Assembly (NCBI RefSeq): GCF_014054525.1
Contig: NZ_CP059564.1
Location: 506,357 to 570,356, forward strand
DNA from: Alysiella filiformis
GTDB lineage: Bacteria; Pseudomonadota; Gammaproteobacteria; Burkholderiales; Neisseriaceae
DNA: 64,000 bases
Reading direction: 5' to 3'
Below the pieces are notes generated by a model. That model worked only from the letters and a program-made list of their open reading frames with translations. It did no database searches and was not told the origin of the DNA. The position numbers and the translations under genes are program-made. Below are positions 35,208 through 48,137 of this stretch, in pieces; within the stretch, counting starts at the first letter, position 1, and every line of letters begins with the position of its first letter.

Positions 35208-38200
35208 ATGAGTTACACCTTTACCGAGAAAAAGCGTATTCGCAAAAGTTTTGCCAAACGCGAAACGATTTTAGATGTGCCTTATCTTTTGACCACCCAG
35301 CTTGACTCTTATGAGAAATTTTTGCAACGCGGTCGTTCTTTTGACCAACGTTTGCCTGATGAGGGTTTGCAGGCTGCCTTCACGTCCATTTTCCCGATTT
35401 TGAGCAACAATGGCTACGCGGAATTGGATTTTGTGCATTATGTTTTGGGCGAACCTTTGTTTGATATTCCTGAATGCCAACTGCGCGGCATCACTTATGC
35501 TGCGCCTTTGCGTGCGCGTATCCGCTTGAAAATTTACGATAAAGAGGCTTCGGCAGAAAGCAAAACGATTAAGGAAATCCGCGAAAATGAAGTGTATATG
35601 GGCGAAATTCCGCTCATGACACCAAGCGGTTCGTTTGTGATTAACGGTACGGAACGTGTGATTGTGTCGCAATTACATCGCTCACCAGGTGTGTTTTTTG
35701 AACACGACCGTGGCAAAACCCATGCTTCGGGTAAATTGTTGTTTTCGGCGCGAATTATTCCTTATCGTGGCTCGTGGTTGGATTTTGAGTTTGACCCGAA
35801 AGATTTGCTCTATTTCCGCATTGACCGCCGCCGCAAAATGCCGATTACCATTTTGCTCCGTGCTTTGGGTTACAGCGACGCGCAAATGTTGGACATGTTT
35901 TACGACCGCGAAACCTATTATTTGGGCAAAAATGGCGTACAAACCGATTTGGTAATTGAACGTTTGCGTGGCGAAACCGCCAAATTTGACATTGTGGACG
36001 AGCAGGGCAATGTGTTGGTGGCGACTGGCAAACAAATCAACGGTAAAGTGGTGCGCGAAATCCAAAAGGCTGGCTTAAAACGTTTGACCATTGATGTGGA
36101 ACATTTGATTGGCAAAACGGTGGCAAGCGACATCATTGTGCCTGACACGGGCGAAGTGATTGCGGCGGCAAACAGCGAAATCACAGAAGAATTGTTGGCG
36201 CAACTGGACATCAATGGCGTGCAAGAAATCCAAACTTTGTTTACCAATGACACGGATTCGGGCAACTACATTTCTGCCACTTTGCGTACCGATGACACGC
36301 GCGACCAACAGGCTGCCCGCATTGCGATTTACCGCATGATGCGCCCTGGTGAACCGCCAACCGATGAGGCGGTGGAAGCCTTGTTCAACCGTTTGTTCTT
36401 CCAAGAGGAAAGCTACGATTTGTCGCGTGTGGGTCGCATGAAATTCAACACGCGCACTTATCAACAAAAATTGCTGCCTGCACAAGAAAACAACTGGTAC
36501 GGTCGTTTGCTGAACCAAACTTTTGAAGGCGTGGGTGAGGCGGAAGCGAAATTGCACGTTTTGAGCATTCCCGATATTGTGGTTACGATTGCCACTTTGG
36601 TGGAACTGCGTAACGGTCATGGCGAAGTGGACGACATTGACCACTTGGGCAATCGCCGCGTGCGTTCTGTGGGCGAATTGGTGGAAAATCAATTCCGTAG
36701 CGGTTTGGCGCGTGTAGAACGTGCCGTGAAAGAGCGTTTGAACCAAGCGGAAAGCGAAGGCTTGATGCCCACCGATTTGATTAACGCGAAACCCGTATCT
36801 GCCGCGATTAAGGAATTTTTTGGTTCAAGCCAATTGTCGCAATTTATGGACCAAACCAATCCCTTGTCTGAAATCACGCACAAACGCCGCGTTTCGGCTT
36901 TGGGCCCAGGTGGTTTGACCCGCGAACGCGCTGGCTTTGAGGTGCGAGACGTACACCCCACCCACTACGGTCGCGTTTGTCCGATTGAAACGCCCGAAGG
37001 CCCCAACATCGGCTTGATTAACTCATTGTCGGTGTATGCGCGTACCAACGATTACGGTTTCTTGGAAACGCCCTACCGCCGCGTGGTGGACGGCAAAGTT
37101 ACCGATGAAATTGATTATTTGTCTGCCATTGAAGAAGGTCGCTATGTGATTGCCCAAGCCAACTCGGAATTGGACGATTCAGGCTGCCTGAAAGATGAAT
37201 TGGTGGTTTGCCGCGAAAAAGGCGAAACCATCTTGGCAACCCCCGACCGCGTTCAATACATGGACGTGGCAACAGGTCAAGTGGTATCGGTAGCCGCATC
37301 GCTGATTCCCTTCTTGGAACACGATGACGCGAACCGCGCTTTGATGGGTGCCAACATGCAACGTCAAGCCGTGCCATGTTTGCGCGCCGAAAAACCGATG
37401 GTCGGCACAGGCATTGAACGCGCCGTAGCCGTGGACAGCGCAACCGCCATCGTAGCAAGACGCGGCGGCGTGGTGGAATATGTGGACGCAAACCGCATTG
37501 TGGTGCGCGTACACGATGAAGAAGCCACAGCCGAACAAGGCGGTGTGGACATTTACAATTTGGTGAAATTCACGCGCTCCAACCAGTCCACCAACATCAA
37601 CCAACGCCCTGCGGTTAAGGCTGGCGATGTGTTGCAAAAAGGCGATTTGATTGCCGATGGCGCGTCCACCGATTTGGGCGAATTGGCTTTGGGTCAAAAC
37701 ATGACCATCGCCTTCATGCCTTGGAACGGCTACAACTACGAAGACTCCATTTTGATTAGCGAAAAAGTGGCTGCGGACGACCGCTACACCTCCATTCACA
37801 TTGAAGAATTGAACGTGGTGGCGCGTGATACCAAATTGGGCGCGGAAGACATCACACGCGACATTCCCAACCTGTCTGAAAAAATGCAAAACCGCTTGGA
37901 CGAGTCGGGCATTGTGTACATCGGTGCAGAAGTGGAAGCAGGCGATGTGTTGGTCGGCAAAGTTACCCCCAAAGGCGAAACGCAACTGACCCCAGAAGAA
38001 AAACTGCTCCGCGCGATTTTTGGCGAAAAAGCGTCTGATGTGAAAGACACGTCTTTGCGTATGCCCACAGGCATGAGCGGCACGGTGATTGACGTGCAAG
38101 TATTCACACGCGAAGGCATTACCCGCGACAAACGTGCCCAGTCCATTATTGACGCGGAATTGAAACGCTATCGCCAAGATTTGAACGACCAAATCCGCAT

Positions 38201-39401
38201 TTTTGACAATGACGCATTTGACCGCATTGAACGCATGATTGTGGGGCAGCCTGCAAACGGTGGCCCAATGAAATTGGCAAAAGGCACCGCCATCAGCACC
38301 GAATATTTGCGCGGTTTGCCGTCTCGTCATGATTGGTTTGACATTCGCATGGCAGACGAAGACATTGCCAAACAGCTTGAATTGATTAAATTGTCTTTGC
38401 AACAAAAACGCGAAGAAGCCGAAGCACTCTACGAAGTCAAAAAGAAAAAAATGACCCAAGGCGATGAGTTGCCCCCAGGTGTGCAAAAAATGGTGAAAGT
38501 GTTCATCGCCATCAAACGCCGCTTGCAGGCAGGCGACAAAATGGCGGGTCGCCACGGTAACAAAGGCGTGGTGTCGCGCATTTTGCCAGTGGAAGACATG
38601 CCCTATATGGCAGACGGTCGCACGGTGGACATCGTGTTGAACCCCTTGGGCGTACCCTCGCGCATGAACATCGGTCAGATTTTGGAAGTGCATTTGGGTT
38701 GGGCGGCAAAAGGCATTGGTCAGCGCATTGACAAAATGCTGGCTGAACAGCGCAAAGTGGGCGAAATCCGCGCATTCTTGGAAAAACTCTACAACGGTAG
38801 CGGCAAACAAGAAGATTTGGACAGCCTGAATGACGATGAAATCATCACGCTGGCTGAAAACCTGAAACGCGGTGCGACTTTTGCCTCCCCTGTGTTTGAC
38901 GGTGCGAAAGAGCAAGAAATTTACGACATGCTGGATTTGGCATACCCAAGCGAAGACCCCGAAGTACAAAAATTGGGCTTTAATAAAACCAAAACCCAAA
39001 TTACTTTGTACGATGGACGTTCGGGCGAAGCGTTTGACCGCCCTGTAACGGTGGGTGTGATGCACTATCTGAAACTGCACCACTTGGTTGATGAGAAAAT
39101 GCACGCACGTTCAACAGGTCCATACAGCTTGGTAACGCAACAGCCATTGGGCGGTAAAGCGCAATTTGGTGGTCAGCGTTTCGGTGAGATGGAGGTGTGG
39201 GCGTTGGAGGCTTATGGCGCGGCATACACCTTGCAAGAAATGCTGACGGTGAAATCCGATGACGTAACAGGTCGCACCAAAATGTACGAAAACATCGTCA
39301 AAGGCGAACACAAAATTGATGCGGGCATGCCCGAGTCGTTTAATGTGATTGTGAAAGAAATCCGTTCGCTGGGCTTGGATATTGATTTGGAGCAGAATTA
39401 A
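35208..39401 (+). CDS. rpoB: RNA polymerase beta subunit
   Basis: 1397 residues, normal for the family. It is the catalytic-core subunit. The rifampicin-binding cluster reads wild type: Asp548 in QFMDQTN, His558 in EITHKRR and Ser563 in RVSALGPGG (E. coli 516, 526 and 531), so no resistance substitution is visible there. Other blocks are [32 protein letters not shown] and GRHGNKGV. The ATG at 35208 follows TTTTGGAGTATCTGCA. An uptake repeat at 37178-37192 is translated as DDSGCLKDE inside the gene. Confidence 0.98.
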   Translation: MSYTFTEKKRIRKSFAKRETILDVPYLLTTQLDSYEKFLQRGRSFDQRLPDEGLQAAFTSIFPILSNNGYAELDFVHYVLGEPLFDIPECQLRGITYAAPLRARIRLKIYDKEASAESKTIKEIRENEVYMGEIPLMTPSGSFVINGTERVIVSQLHRSPGVFFEHDRGKTHASGKLLFSARIIPYRGSWLDFEFDPKDLLYFRIDRRRKMPITILLRALGYSDAQMLDMFYDRETYYLGKNGVQTDLVIERLRGETAKFDIVDEQGNVLVATGKQINGKVVREIQKAGLKRLTIDVEHLIGKTVASDIIVPDTGEVIAAANSEITEELLAQLDINGVQEIQTLFTNDTDSGNYISATLRTDDTRDQQAARIAIYRMMRPGEPPTDEAVEALFNRLFFQEESYDLSRVGRMKFNTRTYQQKLLPAQENNWYGRLLNQTFEGVGEAEAKLHVLSIPDIVVTIATLVELRNGHGEVDDIDHLGNRRVRSVGELVENQFRSGLARVERAVKERLNQAESEGLMPTDLINAKPVSAAIKEFFGSSQLSQFMDQTNPLSEITHKRRVSALGPGGLTRERAGFEVRDVHPTHYGRVCPIETPEGPNIGLINSLSVYARTNDYGFLETPYRRVVDGKVTDEIDYLSAIEEGRYVIAQANSELDDSGCLKDELVVCREKGETILATPDRVQYMDVATGQVVSVAASLIPFLEHDDANRALMGANMQRQAVPCLRAEKPMVGTGIERAVAVDSATAIVARRGGVVEYVDANRIVVRVHDEEATAEQGGVDIYNLVKFTRSNQSTNINQRPAVKAGDVLQKGDLIADGASTDLGELALGQNMTIAFMPWNGYNYEDSILISEKVAADDRYTSIHIEELNVVARDTKLGAEDITRDIPNLSEKMQNRLDESGIVYIGAEVEAGDVLVGKVTPKGETQLTPEEKLLRAIFGEKASDVKDTSLRMPTGMSGTVIDVQVFTREGITRDKRAQSIIDAELKRYRQDLNDQIRIFDNDAFDRIERMIVGQPANGGPMKLAKGTAISTEYLRGLPSRHDWFDIRMADEDIAKQLELIKLSLQQKREEAEALYEVKKKKMTQGDELPPGVQKMVKVFIAIKRRLQAGDKMAGRHGNKGVVSRILPVEDMPYMADGRTVDIVLNPLGVPSRMNIGQILEVHLGWAAKGIGQRIDKMLAEQRKVGEIRAFLEKLYNGSGKQEDLDSLNDDEIITLAENLKRGATFASPVFDGAKEQEIYDMLDLAYPSEDPEVQKLGFNKTKTQITLYDGRSGEAFDRPVTVGVMHYLKLHHLVDEKMHARSTGPYSLVTQQPLGGKAQFGGQRFGEMEVWALEAYGAAYTLQEMLTVKSDDVTGRTKMYENIVKGEHKIDAGMPESFNVIVKEIRSLGLDIDLEQN

Positions 39402-39430
39402 GCAATCTGCTTTCAGGCAGCCTGAAAACA

Positions 39431-39590
39431 TAAAATGTGCCAGAAACCTGTTCCCTCCCCTGCTTGCGGGGGAGGGTTAGGGTGGGGGCAAAACGGTGGA
39501 AGTGAAGTAAATTGACTTTGCCCCAACGCACCACCCCCACCCCAACCCTCCCCCGCAAGCAGGGGAGGGGGCAGATGGCAGGCAAATCCA
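39431..39590. repeat. Family C element between rpoB and rpoC
   Basis: About 160 bp: two CCCTCCCC-TGCTTGC-GGGGGAGGG hairpins in inverted order around a GGGTGGGGGCAAAA...TTTGCCCC pair. It has uptake repeats on each side (39413 and 39597). It enlarges the rpoB-rpoC gap to 266 bases, and the transcript must cross it. Confidence 0.75.
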
Positions 39591-39667
39591 AAGTTTTCAG
39601 GCAGCCTGAAAACAATATCCACCAAAAAATTCAAAAAAATCGCCCTTAAAAACAGGAGCAGTAAATA

Positions 39668-42600
39668 ATGAACTTAACCGATTTATTCGCCCCCCTGCAA
39701 CAAGCAGGTTCAGAAGAATTTGATGCCATTAAAATCGGCATCGCATCGCCCGACACGATTCGCTCGTGGTCGTATGGCGAAGTGAAAAAACCCGAAACGA
39801 TTAACTACCGCACCTTCAAGCCCGAACGCGATGGCTTGTTTTGCGCCAAAATCTTCGGACCCGTTAAAGACTACGAGTGCTTGTGTGGCAAATACAAACG
39901 CTTGAAATTCAAAGGTGTAACCTGCGAAAAATGCGGCGTGGAAGTAACCCTGACCAAAGTGCGCCGCGAACGCATGGGTCATATTGAATTGGCTGCGCCC
40001 GTTGCCCACATTTGGTTTTTGAAATCGCTGCCATCACGCTTGGGCATGGTGCTGGACATGACTTTGCGCGACATTGAGCGCGTGTTGTATTTTGAAGCCT
40101 TTGTCGTAACCGACCCTGGTTTGACCAGCCTGCAACGCCGCCAACTGTTGAGCGAAGAAGATTACTACACCAAATTGGAAGAATTTGGCGAAGAATTTGA
40201 CGCGCACATGGGTGCCGAAGGCATACGCGAATTGCTCCGCACTCTGGACATTGAGCGCGAAATTGAAATGCTGCGCGAAGAATTGCAATCCACCAGCTCC
40301 GACACCAAAATCAAAAAAATCGCCAAACGCCTGAAAATTTTGGAAGCCTTCCAACGTTCAGGCATGAAATTGGAATGGATGATTATGGACGTGCTGCCTG
40401 TATTGCCGCCCGATTTGCGCCCACTCGTGCCATTGGACGGCGGACGCTTTGCCACTTCCGATTTGAACGATTTGTATCGCCGCGTGATTAACCGCAACAA
40501 CCGTTTGAAACGCCTGTTGGAATTGCGCGCGCCCGACATCATCGTTCGCAACGAAAAACGCATGTTGCAAGAAGCCGTAGACAGCTTGCTGGACAACGGT
40601 CGCCGTGGCAAAGCCATGACAGGCGCAAACAAACGCCCACTCAAATCCTTGTCAGACATGATTAAAGGTAAGAGCGGTCGTTTCCGCCAAAACCTGTTGG
40701 GTAAACGTGTGGACTATTCAGGTCGTTCCGTGATTACGGTGGGACCATACTTGCGTTTGCACCAATGCGGTTTGCCGAAAAAAATGGCGTTGGAATTGTT
40801 CAAACCCTTTATTTTCCACAAATTGGAAAAACGCGAGCTCGCCACCACCGTTAAGGCAGCCAAAAAATTGGTAGAACAAGAAGTGCCAGAAGTTTGGGAC
40901 ATTTTGGAAGAAGTGATTCGCGAACACCCAATTCTGTTGAACCGTGCGCCAACCTTGCACCGTTTGGGCATTCAAGCGTTTGAGCCAATTTTGATTGAAG
41001 GCAAAGCCATTCAGTTGCACCCATTGGTGTGTGCCGCATTCAACGCGGACTTTGACGGCGACCAAATGGCGGTACACGTTCCATTGAGCTTGGAAGCGCA
41101 AATGGAAGCGCGTACTTTGATGTTGGCTTCCAACAACGTGTTGGCACCAGCCAATGGCGAACCGATTATCGTGCCATCGCAAGACATCGTGTTGGGCTTG
41201 TATTACATGACCCGCGCCAAAGAAAAAGCCCAAGGCGAAGGCATGTTGTTTGCCGATGTGAAAGAAGTGCATCGCGCCTATCACACCAAACAAGTGAAAT
41301 TGGGTACGAAAATCACCGTGCGTTTGCGCGAATGGATTAAAAACGATGCAGGCGAATTTGAACCCGTGTTGAATCGCTACGAAACCACGGTGGGTCGCGC
41401 GTTGCTGTCTGAAATTTTGCCCAAAGGCTTGCCATTTGAATATGTGAACAAGGCTTTGAAAAAGAAAGAAATTTCCAAGCTGATTAACGCATCGTTCCGC
41501 TTGTGCGGTTTGCGCGACACCGTGATTTTTGCCGACCACCTGATGTACACGGGCTTTGCATTGGCGGCAAAAGGCGGCATTTCCATTTGCGTGGACGACA
41601 TGGAAATCCCCAAAGAAAAACCCGCATTGCTGGCTGAAGCCCAAGCCGAAGTGAAAGAAATTGAAGACCAATACCACCAAGGTTTGGTAACCAATGGCGA
41701 ACGCTACAACAAAGTGGTGGACATTTGGGGTTCAGCAGGCGATAAAATCGCCAAAGCCATGATGGACAATTTGTCCAAAGATGAGGTGCTGGACGAAAAC
41801 AATCAGCCCTATTTGGACGAAAATGGTAAACCTTTGATGGAGGAATCGTTCAACTCCATTTACATGATGGCGGATTCGGGTGCGCGTGGTTCGGCAACGC
41901 AAATCAAGCAGTTGTCGGGTATGCGCGGTTTGATGGCAAAACCAGACGGCTCCATCATTGAAACGCCCATTACCGCCAACTTCCGCGAAGGTTTGACCGT
42001 ATTGCAATACTTTATTGCGACCCACGGTGCGCGTAAAGGCTTGGCAGATACGGCATTGAAAACCGCCAACTCGGGTTACTTAACCCGCCGTTTGGTGGAC
42101 GTTACCCAAGACTTGGTGGTGGTGGAAGACGATTGCGGTACCAGCGAAGGTTTCTCCATGAAAGCCGTGGTGCAGGGTGGCGACATCATTGAACCATTGC
42201 GCGACCGCATTTTGGGTCGTGTAACCGCCGCCGATGTGATTGACCCCAGTTCAGGCAGCACTTTGATTGAAGCAGGCACTTTGCTTGATGAAAAACTGGT
42301 TGATTTGATTGACAATTCAGGTGTGGACGAAGTGAAAGTCCGTACCCCCATTACTTGTGAAACCCGCTACGGTTTGTGTGCCAAATGTTATGGTCGCGAC
42401 TTGGCACGCGGTAAATTGGTCAATGCGGGCGAAGCCGTGGGCGTGATTGCCGCCCAATCCATCGGCGAACCTGGTACACAGTTGACGATGCGTACGTTCC
42501 ACATCGGTGGTGCGGCATCGCGTGCGGCAGCAGCCAGCCAAGTGGAAGCCAAATCCAACGGTACGGTGCGTTTTGGCGGACAAATGCGTTACATCGCCAA

Positions 42601-43876
42601 TAATAAAGGCGAATTGATTGTGATTGGTCGCTCGTCTGAAATCATGATTTTGGACAGCGCAGGTCGTGAGCGCGAATTGCACAAAATCCCCTACGGCTCA
42701 ACCTTGGCGGTGAAAGACGGCGAAGAGTTGAAAGCAGGCACGGCTTTGGCAACTTGGGACCCACATACCAGCCCTGTGATTACCGAATACGCAGGTCGCG
42801 TACAGTTGGAAAACGTGGAAGACGGTGTTACCGTAACGCGCCAAACCGATGAAAACACGGGTTTGAGCACCATGGTTGTGATTGACGGCAAACGCCGCAG
42901 CAGCACCAGCAAATTGTTGCGCCCCACCGTGAAATTGTTGGACGAAAATGGCGAAACCGTCAAAATCCCTGGTACGGAAACCGATGTGTCCATTGCGTTC
43001 CAAGTGGGTGCGATTATCCAAGTGCGCGATGGTCAAGAAGTGGGCAAAGGCGAAGTGTTGGCGCGTGTGCCACAGGCATCTTCCAAAACCCGCGACATTA
43101 CGGGTGGTTTGCCGCGCGTAGCTGAATTGTTTGAGGCGCGTGTGCCAAAAGACGCAGGTATGCTGGCTGAAATCACAGGTACGGTATCGTTTGGTAAAGA
43201 AACCAAAGGCAAACAACGTCTTGTGATTACCGATTTGGACGGTGTGGCTTATGAAACCTTGATTTCCAAAGAAAAACAGGTTTTGGCTCACGATGGTCAA
43301 ATCGTCAATCGCGGCGAAACCATTGTAGATGGCTCGGTGGACCCACACGACATTTTGCGTTTGAAAGGCATTGAAGAATTGACGCGCTACATTGTGCAAG
43401 AAGTACAAGAAGTGTACCGTTTGCAAGGCGTGAAAATTTCCGATAAACACATTGAAGTGATTATTCGCCAAATGTTGCGCCGTGTGAACATCATTGACGC
43501 TGGCGACACCCATTTCATCACAGGCGAACAGGTGGAACGCGCCGATGTGATGATTGCCAACGAACAAGCCCTTGCCGAAGGCAAAGAGCCTGCGCGTTTT
43601 GAAAACGTGTTGTTGGGCATTACCAAAGCGTCTTTGAGCACAGACAGCTTCATTTCAGCCGCATCGTTCCAAGAAACCACGCGCGTTTTGACCGAAGCAG
43701 CGATTATGGGCAAAAAAGACGATTTGCGCGGTTTGAAAGAAAACGTGATTGTGGGTCGCTTGATTCCAGCAGGTACGGGTTTGAGCTACCACCGTTCACG
43801 CCGCGCAAGCTGGGCTGCCGCACAGCGCATCAACACCGATTTGGGCGATGATGTTGTCAGCAGCGATGAAGTGTAA
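39668..43876 (+). CDS. rpoC: RNA polymerase beta' subunit
   Basis: 1402 residues. It holds the catalytic Mg2+ in NADFDGD, with Asp461, Asp463 and Asp465. The N-terminal zinc ribbon is [20 protein letters not shown], and the second zinc site is [13 protein letters not shown]. The trigger-loop region [20 protein letters not shown] is present. The ATG at 39668 follows AGGAGCAGTAAATA. Confidence 0.98.
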   Translation: MNLTDLFAPLQQAGSEEFDAIKIGIASPDTIRSWSYGEVKKPETINYRTFKPERDGLFCAKIFGPVKDYECLCGKYKRLKFKGVTCEKCGVEVTLTKVRRERMGHIELAAPVAHIWFLKSLPSRLGMVLDMTLRDIERVLYFEAFVVTDPGLTSLQRRQLLSEEDYYTKLEEFGEEFDAHMGAEGIRELLRTLDIEREIEMLREELQSTSSDTKIKKIAKRLKILEAFQRSGMKLEWMIMDVLPVLPPDLRPLVPLDGGRFATSDLNDLYRRVINRNNRLKRLLELRAPDIIVRNEKRMLQEAVDSLLDNGRRGKAMTGANKRPLKSLSDMIKGKSGRFRQNLLGKRVDYSGRSVITVGPYLRLHQCGLPKKMALELFKPFIFHKLEKRELATTVKAAKKLVEQEVPEVWDILEEVIREHPILLNRAPTLHRLGIQAFEPILIEGKAIQLHPLVCAAFNADFDGDQMAVHVPLSLEAQMEARTLMLASNNVLAPANGEPIIVPSQDIVLGLYYMTRAKEKAQGEGMLFADVKEVHRAYHTKQVKLGTKITVRLREWIKNDAGEFEPVLNRYETTVGRALLSEILPKGLPFEYVNKALKKKEISKLINASFRLCGLRDTVIFADHLMYTGFALAAKGGISICVDDMEIPKEKPALLAEAQAEVKEIEDQYHQGLVTNGERYNKVVDIWGSAGDKIAKAMMDNLSKDEVLDENNQPYLDENGKPLMEESFNSIYMMADSGARGSATQIKQLSGMRGLMAKPDGSIIETPITANFREGLTVLQYFIATHGARKGLADTALKTANSGYLTRRLVDVTQDLVVVEDDCGTSEGFSMKAVVQGGDIIEPLRDRILGRVTAADVIDPSSGSTLIEAGTLLDEKLVDLIDNSGVDEVKVRTPITCETRYGLCAKCYGRDLARGKLVNAGEAVGVIAAQSIGEPGTQLTMRTFHIGGAASRAAAASQVEAKSNGTVRFGGQMRYIANNKGELIVIGRSSEIMILDSAGRERELHKIPYGSTLAVKDGEELKAGTALATWDPHTSPVITEYAGRVQLENVEDGVTVTRQTDENTGLSTMVVIDGKRRSSTSKLLRPTVKLLDENGETVKIPGTETDVSIAFQVGAIIQVRDGQEVGKGEVLARVPQASSKTRDITGGLPRVAELFEARVPKDAGMLAEITGTVSFGKETKGKQRLVITDLDGVAYETLISKEKQVLAHDGQIVNRGETIVDGSVDPHDILRLKGIEELTRYIVQEVQEVYRLQGVKISDKHIEVIIRQMLRRVNIIDAGDTHFITGEQVERADVMIANEQALAEGKEPARFENVLLGITKASLSTDSFISAASFQETTRVLTEAAIMGKKDDLRGLKENVIVGRLIPAGTGLSYHRSRRASWAAAQRINTDLGDDVVSSDEV

Positions 43877-43881
43877 AAACG

Positions 43882-43980
43882 TTCAGGCAGCCTGAAAAAG
43901 GTTATGCCTCAACAAGCCAAGCTGCCTGAAAACCAAAATTTGGGGTTTTCAGGCAGCTTGATTTTTCAGGCAGCCTGAAA
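43882..43980. terminator. Cluster of uptake repeats ending rpoBC
   Basis: Four repeat copies (43883, 43921 partial, 43949 partial, 43966) in about 100 bases, with inverted pairs such as AAGCTGCCTGAAAACC against GGTTTTCAGGCAGCTT followed by GATTTTT. They can fold as terminator hairpins after rpoC. Confidence 0.65.
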
Positions 43981-44011
43981 CCCACAAAAATCCACCAATA
44001 TCACAAACTTA

Positions 44012-44041
44012 TTGACAAATCCATGTTTAACAAGCGATAAT
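44012..44041 (+). promoter_or_regulatory. Promoter of the str operon (rpsL-rpsG-fusA)
   Basis: A perfect TTGACA, 18-base spacer and GATAAT. The start would be about 44048, directly at the triple repeat. Confidence 0.85.
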
Positions 44042-44048
44042 GAAAGGC

Positions 44049-44081
44049 TTGCTGGCAAATTGCTGGCAAATTGCTGGCAAG
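44049..44081. repeat. Triple 11-base tandem repeat in the rpsL leader
   Basis: TTGCTGGCAAA, TTGCTGGCAAA, TTGCTGGCAAG. Each unit has a TTGC..GCAA dyad. It begins at the predicted transcription start. Confidence 0.85.
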
Positions 44082-44117
44082 TTTGTTTGACTTAAACATT
44101 TTCAACAGGAATGAAAT

Positions 44118-44492
44118 ATGCCTACTATTAACCAATTGGTTCGCAAGGGTCGTCAAAAACCCGTTTATGTGAACAAAGTACCTGCGCTGGAAGCCTGCCC
44201 ACAAAAACGTGGCGTTTGCACCCGCGTGTACACCACAACCCCTAAAAAACCAAACTCCGCTTTGCGTAAAGTATGTAAAGTGCGTTTGACCAACGGTTTT
44301 GAAGTGATTTCATACATCGGCGGTGAAGGTCATAACTTGCAAGAACACAGCGTGGTATTGATTCGCGGTGGTCGTGTAAAAGACTTGCCAGGTGTACGTT
44401 ACCACACCGTACGCGGTTCTTTGGATACCGCAGGCGTGAAAGACCGTAAACAAGCGCGTTCTAAATACGGCGCGAAACGTCCTAAAAAATAA
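44118..44492 (+). CDS. rpsL: 30S ribosomal protein S12
   Basis: 124 residues. It lies at the decoding centre. Lys43 (TTTPKKPNS) and Lys88 (GRVKDLPG) are present, so the streptomycin-sensitive residues are wild type. It starts [14 protein letters not shown] and is first in the str operon. The start ATG follows ACAGGAATGAAAT. Confidence 0.98.
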   Translation: MPTINQLVRKGRQKPVYVNKVPALEACPQKRGVCTRVYTTTPKKPNSALRKVCKVRLTNGFEVISYIGGEGHNLQEHSVVLIRGGRVKDLPGVRYHTVRGSLDTAGVKDRKQARSKYGAKRPKK

Positions 44493-44543
44493 TAAACTGA
44501 TTGTAAGTTTATTAAACTGATTTTTTAAATAAAACTGGCACGT

Positions 44544-44601
44544 CGGCTGCCTGAAACAGCCGAGTAAGTGATGATTTCCCTTATTTCAAACATAAATCAT
44601 C
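44544..44601 (+). promoter_or_regulatory. Structured rpsL-rpsG intercistronic RNA, possible S7 site
   Basis: Two hairpins, CGGCTG...CAGCCG (44544-44562) and GATGATTT...AAATCATC (44570-44601), lie 38 bases before rpsG. In E. coli S7 represses translation by binding the rpsL-rpsG intercistronic RNA; whether this folds alike is not established. Confidence 0.4.
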
Positions 44602-44638
44602 ATGGGAATGCCCCAACTGAATAGATTAGGAATTTAAA

Positions 44639-45112
44639 ATGCCAAGACGCAGAGAAGTCCCCAAACGCGACGTGTTGCCTGACCCAAAATTCGGCAGCGT
44701 TGAATTGACCAAATTCATGAACGTATTGATGATTGACGGCAAAAAAGCCGTTGCAGAACGCATCGTATACGGCGCGTTGGAACACATTGCCAAAAAAGTG
44801 CAAGGCAAAGAAGCCATTGAAGTATTTAACGAAGCCATCGCCAACGCCAAACCCATCGTGGAAGTGAAAAGCCGCCGTGTAGGTGGTGCCAACTACCAAG
44901 TTCCTGTTGAAGTTCGTCCTTCTCGCCGTTTGGCGTTGGCAATGCGCTGGGTGCGTGATGCCGCTCGCAAACGTGGCGAAAAATCCATGGATTTGCGTTT
45001 GGCTGGCGAATTGATTGACGCTGCCGAAGGTCGTGGCGGCGCAATGAAAAAACGCGAAGAAGTGCATCGCATGGCAGAAGCCAACAAAGCCTTCTCTCAT
45101 TTCCGTTTCTAA
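44639..45112 (+). CDS. rpsG: 30S ribosomal protein S7
   Basis: 157 residues. It nucleates assembly of the 30S head. Typical segments are [41 protein letters not shown] and [18 protein letters not shown] (each in part). It is followed by fusA after 18 bases with GAGAGGAC as ribosome site. Confidence 0.98.
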   Translation: MPRRREVPKRDVLPDPKFGSVELTKFMNVLMIDGKKAVAERIVYGALEHIAKKVQGKEAIEVFNEAIANAKPIVEVKSRRVGGANYQVPVEVRPSRRLALAMRWVRDAARKRGEKSMDLRLAGELIDAAEGRGGAMKKREEVHRMAEANKAFSHFRF

Positions 45113-45130
45113 TTTTGAGAGGACATTAAA

Positions 45131-47251
45131 ATGGCTCGCAAAACCCCTATTAGCTTGTACCGCAATATCGGTATTTCTGCCCACATTGACGCGGGTAAAA
45201 CCACCACCACAGAACGCATTTTGTTCTACACCGGTTTGACCCACAAATTGGGCGAAGTGCATGATGGCGCAGCCACCACCGACTACATGGAACAAGAACA
45301 AGAGCGCGGTATCACCATTACCTCTGCTGCTGTTACCTCCTACTGGTCTGGTATGGCAAAACAGTTTAAAGAACACCGTTTCAACATCATTGACACCCCC
45401 GGACACGTGGACTTTACCGTAGAGGTAGAACGTTCTATGCGCGTTTTGGACGGTGCAGTAATGGTTTATTGCGCGGTAGGTGGTGTACAACCCCAGTCTG
45501 AAACCGTATGGCGTCAAGCCAACAAATACAAAGTGCCACGTTTGGCATTTGTGAACAAAATGGACCGTCAAGGTGCCAACTTCTTCCGCGTGGTAGAACA
45601 AATGCGTACGCGCTTGCGTGCCAACCCTGTGCCTGTTGTGATTCCTGTGGGCGCAGAAGACGGCTTTGAAGGCGTGATTGATTTGTTGAACATGAAATCC
45701 ATCATTTGGAATGAAGAAGACAAAGGCGTAACCTTTGAATATGGCGACATTCCAGCCGATTTGGTGGCAACTGCCGAAGAATGGCGTCAAAACATGATTG
45801 AAGCCGCAGCCGAAGCCAACGAAGAGTTGATGGACAAATACTTGGGCGGCGAAGAGTTGAGCGAAGACGAAATCATCGCGGCTTTGCGCCAACGCACTTT
45901 GGCTGGCGAAATTCAACCCATGTTCTGTGGTTCAGCTTTCAAAAACAAAGGTGTACAACGCATGTTGGACGGTGTGGTGCAATTCTTGCCCGCACCTACC
46001 GACATTCCACCTGTACAAGGCGTGAACCCTGAAACCGATGCAGCCGACAGCCGTGAAGCCAGCGATGAAGCACCTTTCTCCGCTTTGGCATTCAAAATGT
46101 TGAACGACAAATATGTGGGTAACTTGACCTTTATCCGCGTTTACTCTGGCGTGTTGAAATCAGGCGACACCGTTGTGAACTCCGTAAAAGGCACACGCGA
46201 ACGCATTGGTCGCTTGGTACAAATGACAGCCGCAGATCGCACTGAAATTGAAGAAGTACGCGCAGGCGACATCGCAGCCGCAATCGGTTTGAAAGACGTT
46301 ACCACAGGCGAAACCTTGTGTGATGACAAAGCACCCATCATCTTGGAACGCATGGAATTCCCAGAGCCTGTGATTCACGTTGCCGTTGAGCCAAAAACCA
46401 AAGCCGACCAAGAAAAAATGGGTATCGCTTTGAACCGTTTGGCAAAAGAAGACCCCTCTTTCCGCGTGCGTACCGATGAAGAATCGGGTCAAACCATTAT
46501 TTCGGGTATGGGCGAGTTGCACTTGGAAATCATCGTGGATCGCATGAAACGCGAATTTGGCGTAGAAGCCAACGTGGGTGCGCCACAAGTGGCATACCGC
46601 GAAACCATTCGCAAAGAAGTGGAATCCGAAGCCAAACACGTTAAACAATCAGGTGGTAAAGGTCAATACGGACACGTTGTCATCAAAATGGAACCCATGG
46701 AACCCGGTGGCAAAGGTTATGAATTTATTGACGAAATCAAAGGTGGTGTGATTCCACGCGAATTCATTCCTTCTTGCGACAAAGGCATTCAAGACACTTT
46801 GAGCAACGGTATCGTGGCGGGCTACCCTGTGGTGGACGTGCGTGTTCGTTTGATTTTCGGTTCGTATCACGATGTGGACTCTTCGCAGTTGGCGTTTGAG
46901 TTGGCGGCATCTATGGCGTTCAAAGAGGGTATGCGTAAAGCATCTCCTGTGTTGTTGGAACCCATTATGGCTGTTGAAGTGGAAACCCCCGAAGACTACA
47001 TGGGCGATGTGATGGGCGACCTGAACCGCCGCCGTGGTATCGTGTTGGGTATGGACGATGACGGCATTGGTGGTAAGAAAGTTCGCGCAGAAGTGCCTTT
47101 GGCAGAAATGTTCGGTTACTCAACCGACTTGCGCTCTGCCACACAAGGTCGTGCGACTTACTCTATGGAATTCCACAAATATGCGGAAGCGCCACCACAT
47201 ATCGCCGAAGCGGTTACCAAAGAGCGTAAAGGTTATAGTCAGTTAAAATAA
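45131..47251 (+). CDS. fusA: Elongation factor G, C-terminus extended by an IS insertion
   Basis: 706 residues as now read. This translocase GTPase has G1 [14 protein letters not shown] at about 18-31, G2 [10 protein letters not shown]3 DTPGHVDF and G4 NKMDR. The natural protein would be 701 residues ending VTKERKG: an IS630-family element has inserted at the TA of the stop codon (ggt TAa), so translation runs five codons into the IS end (YSQLK) to a TAA at 47249-47251. Removing the IS and one TA restores ggt-TAA exactly. The gene therefore stays functional with a five-residue tail, but is cut off from tuf and rpsJ. Confidence 0.97.
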   Translation: MARKTPISLYRNIGISAHIDAGKTTTTERILFYTGLTHKLGEVHDGAATTDYMEQEQERGITITSAAVTSYWSGMAKQFKEHRFNIIDTPGHVDFTVEVERSMRVLDGAVMVYCAVGGVQPQSETVWRQANKYKVPRLAFVNKMDRQGANFFRVVEQMRTRLRANPVPVVIPVGAEDGFEGVIDLLNMKSIIWNEEDKGVTFEYGDIPADLVATAEEWRQNMIEAAAEANEELMDKYLGGEELSEDEIIAALRQRTLAGEIQPMFCGSAFKNKGVQRMLDGVVQFLPAPTDIPPVQGVNPETDAADSREASDEAPFSALAFKMLNDKYVGNLTFIRVYSGVLKSGDTVVNSVKGTRERIGRLVQMTAADRTEIEEVRAGDIAAAIGLKDVTTGETLCDDKAPIILERMEFPEPVIHVAVEPKTKADQEKMGIALNRLAKEDPSFRVRTDEESGQTIISGMGELHLEIIVDRMKREFGVEANVGAPQVAYRETIRKEVESEAKHVKQSGGKGQYGHVVIKMEPMEPGGKGYEFIDEIKGGVIPREFIPSCDKGIQDTLSNGIVAGYPVVDVRVRLIFGSYHDVDSSQLAFELAASMAFKEGMRKASPVLLEPIMAVEVETPEDYMGDVMGDLNRRRGIVLGMDDDGIGGKKVRAEVPLAEMFGYSTDLRSATQGRATYSMEFHKYAEAPPHIAEAVTKERKGYSQLK

Positions 47252-48137
47252 GAATAGGACACTAACGTATCAGTAAAATGCCTTCCACTAGGTAAAATGG
47301 CTCGCATATATCTCTTGATGTTTGCCCATGTCCGTTCTATGGGATTAAGCTCTGGTGAATAAGGTGCAAGCGGCAAGATTTTATGCCCCCATTTGTGCGC
47401 CATTTCACGCAAAATACCCATACGATGAAATCGTGCATTATCCAAAATAATGACAGATTTTTTATTTAAAATAGGCAATAAACATTGCTCAAACCATGTT
47501 TCAAAAAAAGCACTGGTCATTGTGTTTTGATAAATCATAGGGGCAATCAGTTTGTTGCCGACTTGTGCGGCAACAAGCGATAAGCGTTGGTACTTTTTAC
47601 CACTGATTTGGGCTTTGATGACCTGCCCCTTTGGGCTACGCGCATAAGGACGAAATAAGTAAGTATCAAATCCCGTTTCATCCAAATAAACACGCTGATA
47701 GTCAAAAAATTCAGCCAGTTGATTTAAATAATCTTTTACTTTATTTGGGTCTTGTTCTTTGTATGTGGTGGTCTTTTTTTACGCGTGATACCCATTCTTT
47801 TGAGTGCATAAAAAATGGCTGATTTTGAACAATTAAAATGTTCAGCTATTTCATGCAAATAAGCATCAGGGTGTTGTTGTATATGTTCAGCCAATTTTTG
47901 GCTGTTCAATTTATTGGCATTTTGCCCCTTTACTTGATGATTTAAGCTGCCTGTTTGCGCTTTCAAGCGTATCCATAGGTAAAGCGTATTTCTGGATATT
48001 TGGTAAGCTTGGGCGACTTTACTGATATTTTTGCATTGTTCATAATAGCTTAATGCTTTATTTCGCAGTTCTGTTGAATGTGCCATTTTTTAATCCTAAA
48101 AATTAGGGTATTGTACTATTTTATTTTGAATTGACTA
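47236..48137 (-). mobile_element. IS630-family insertion sequence, copy 1
   Basis: 902 bp including terminal TA. The ends TAGTCAGTTAAAATAA and (inverted) TAGTCAATTCAAAATAA are imperfect inverted repeats, flanked by the TA target duplication at 47234-47235 and 48138-48139. It contains one frameshifted transposase gene. It is base-for-base the inverse of copy 2 as far as I can compare. Confidence 0.95.
47239..48086 (-). CDS. IS630 transposase, two-phase reading frame (copy 1)
   Basis: The first phase, 48086-47736 (116 residues, [17 protein letters not shown]), is a helix-turn-helix DNA-binding part ([19 protein letters not shown]). The second phase ends at 47239 and holds the DDE catalytic core: Asp in VYLDETGF, Asp in ILDNARFHR and Glu in NPIERTW. 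The phases overlap; a -1 shift at a run of seven A (complement of 47774-47780) joins them as ...[11 protein letters not shown]..., the standard IS630 layout. Both catalytic parts look intact, so the element may be active. Confidence 0.92.

Noticed and set aside
35123-35305. Short open frame overlapping the rpoB start
   Set aside because: Out of frame with rpoB and encoded partly by an uptake repeat.
37179-39104. A 641-codon open frame on the strand opposite rpoB
   Set aside because: It mirrors rpoB codon structure, has a His/Phe/Val-rich composition typical of antisense shadows, and no ribosome site or motif.
44600-45916. A 438-codon open frame opposite rpsG/fusA
   Set aside because: It spans two real genes in antisense and has shadow composition.
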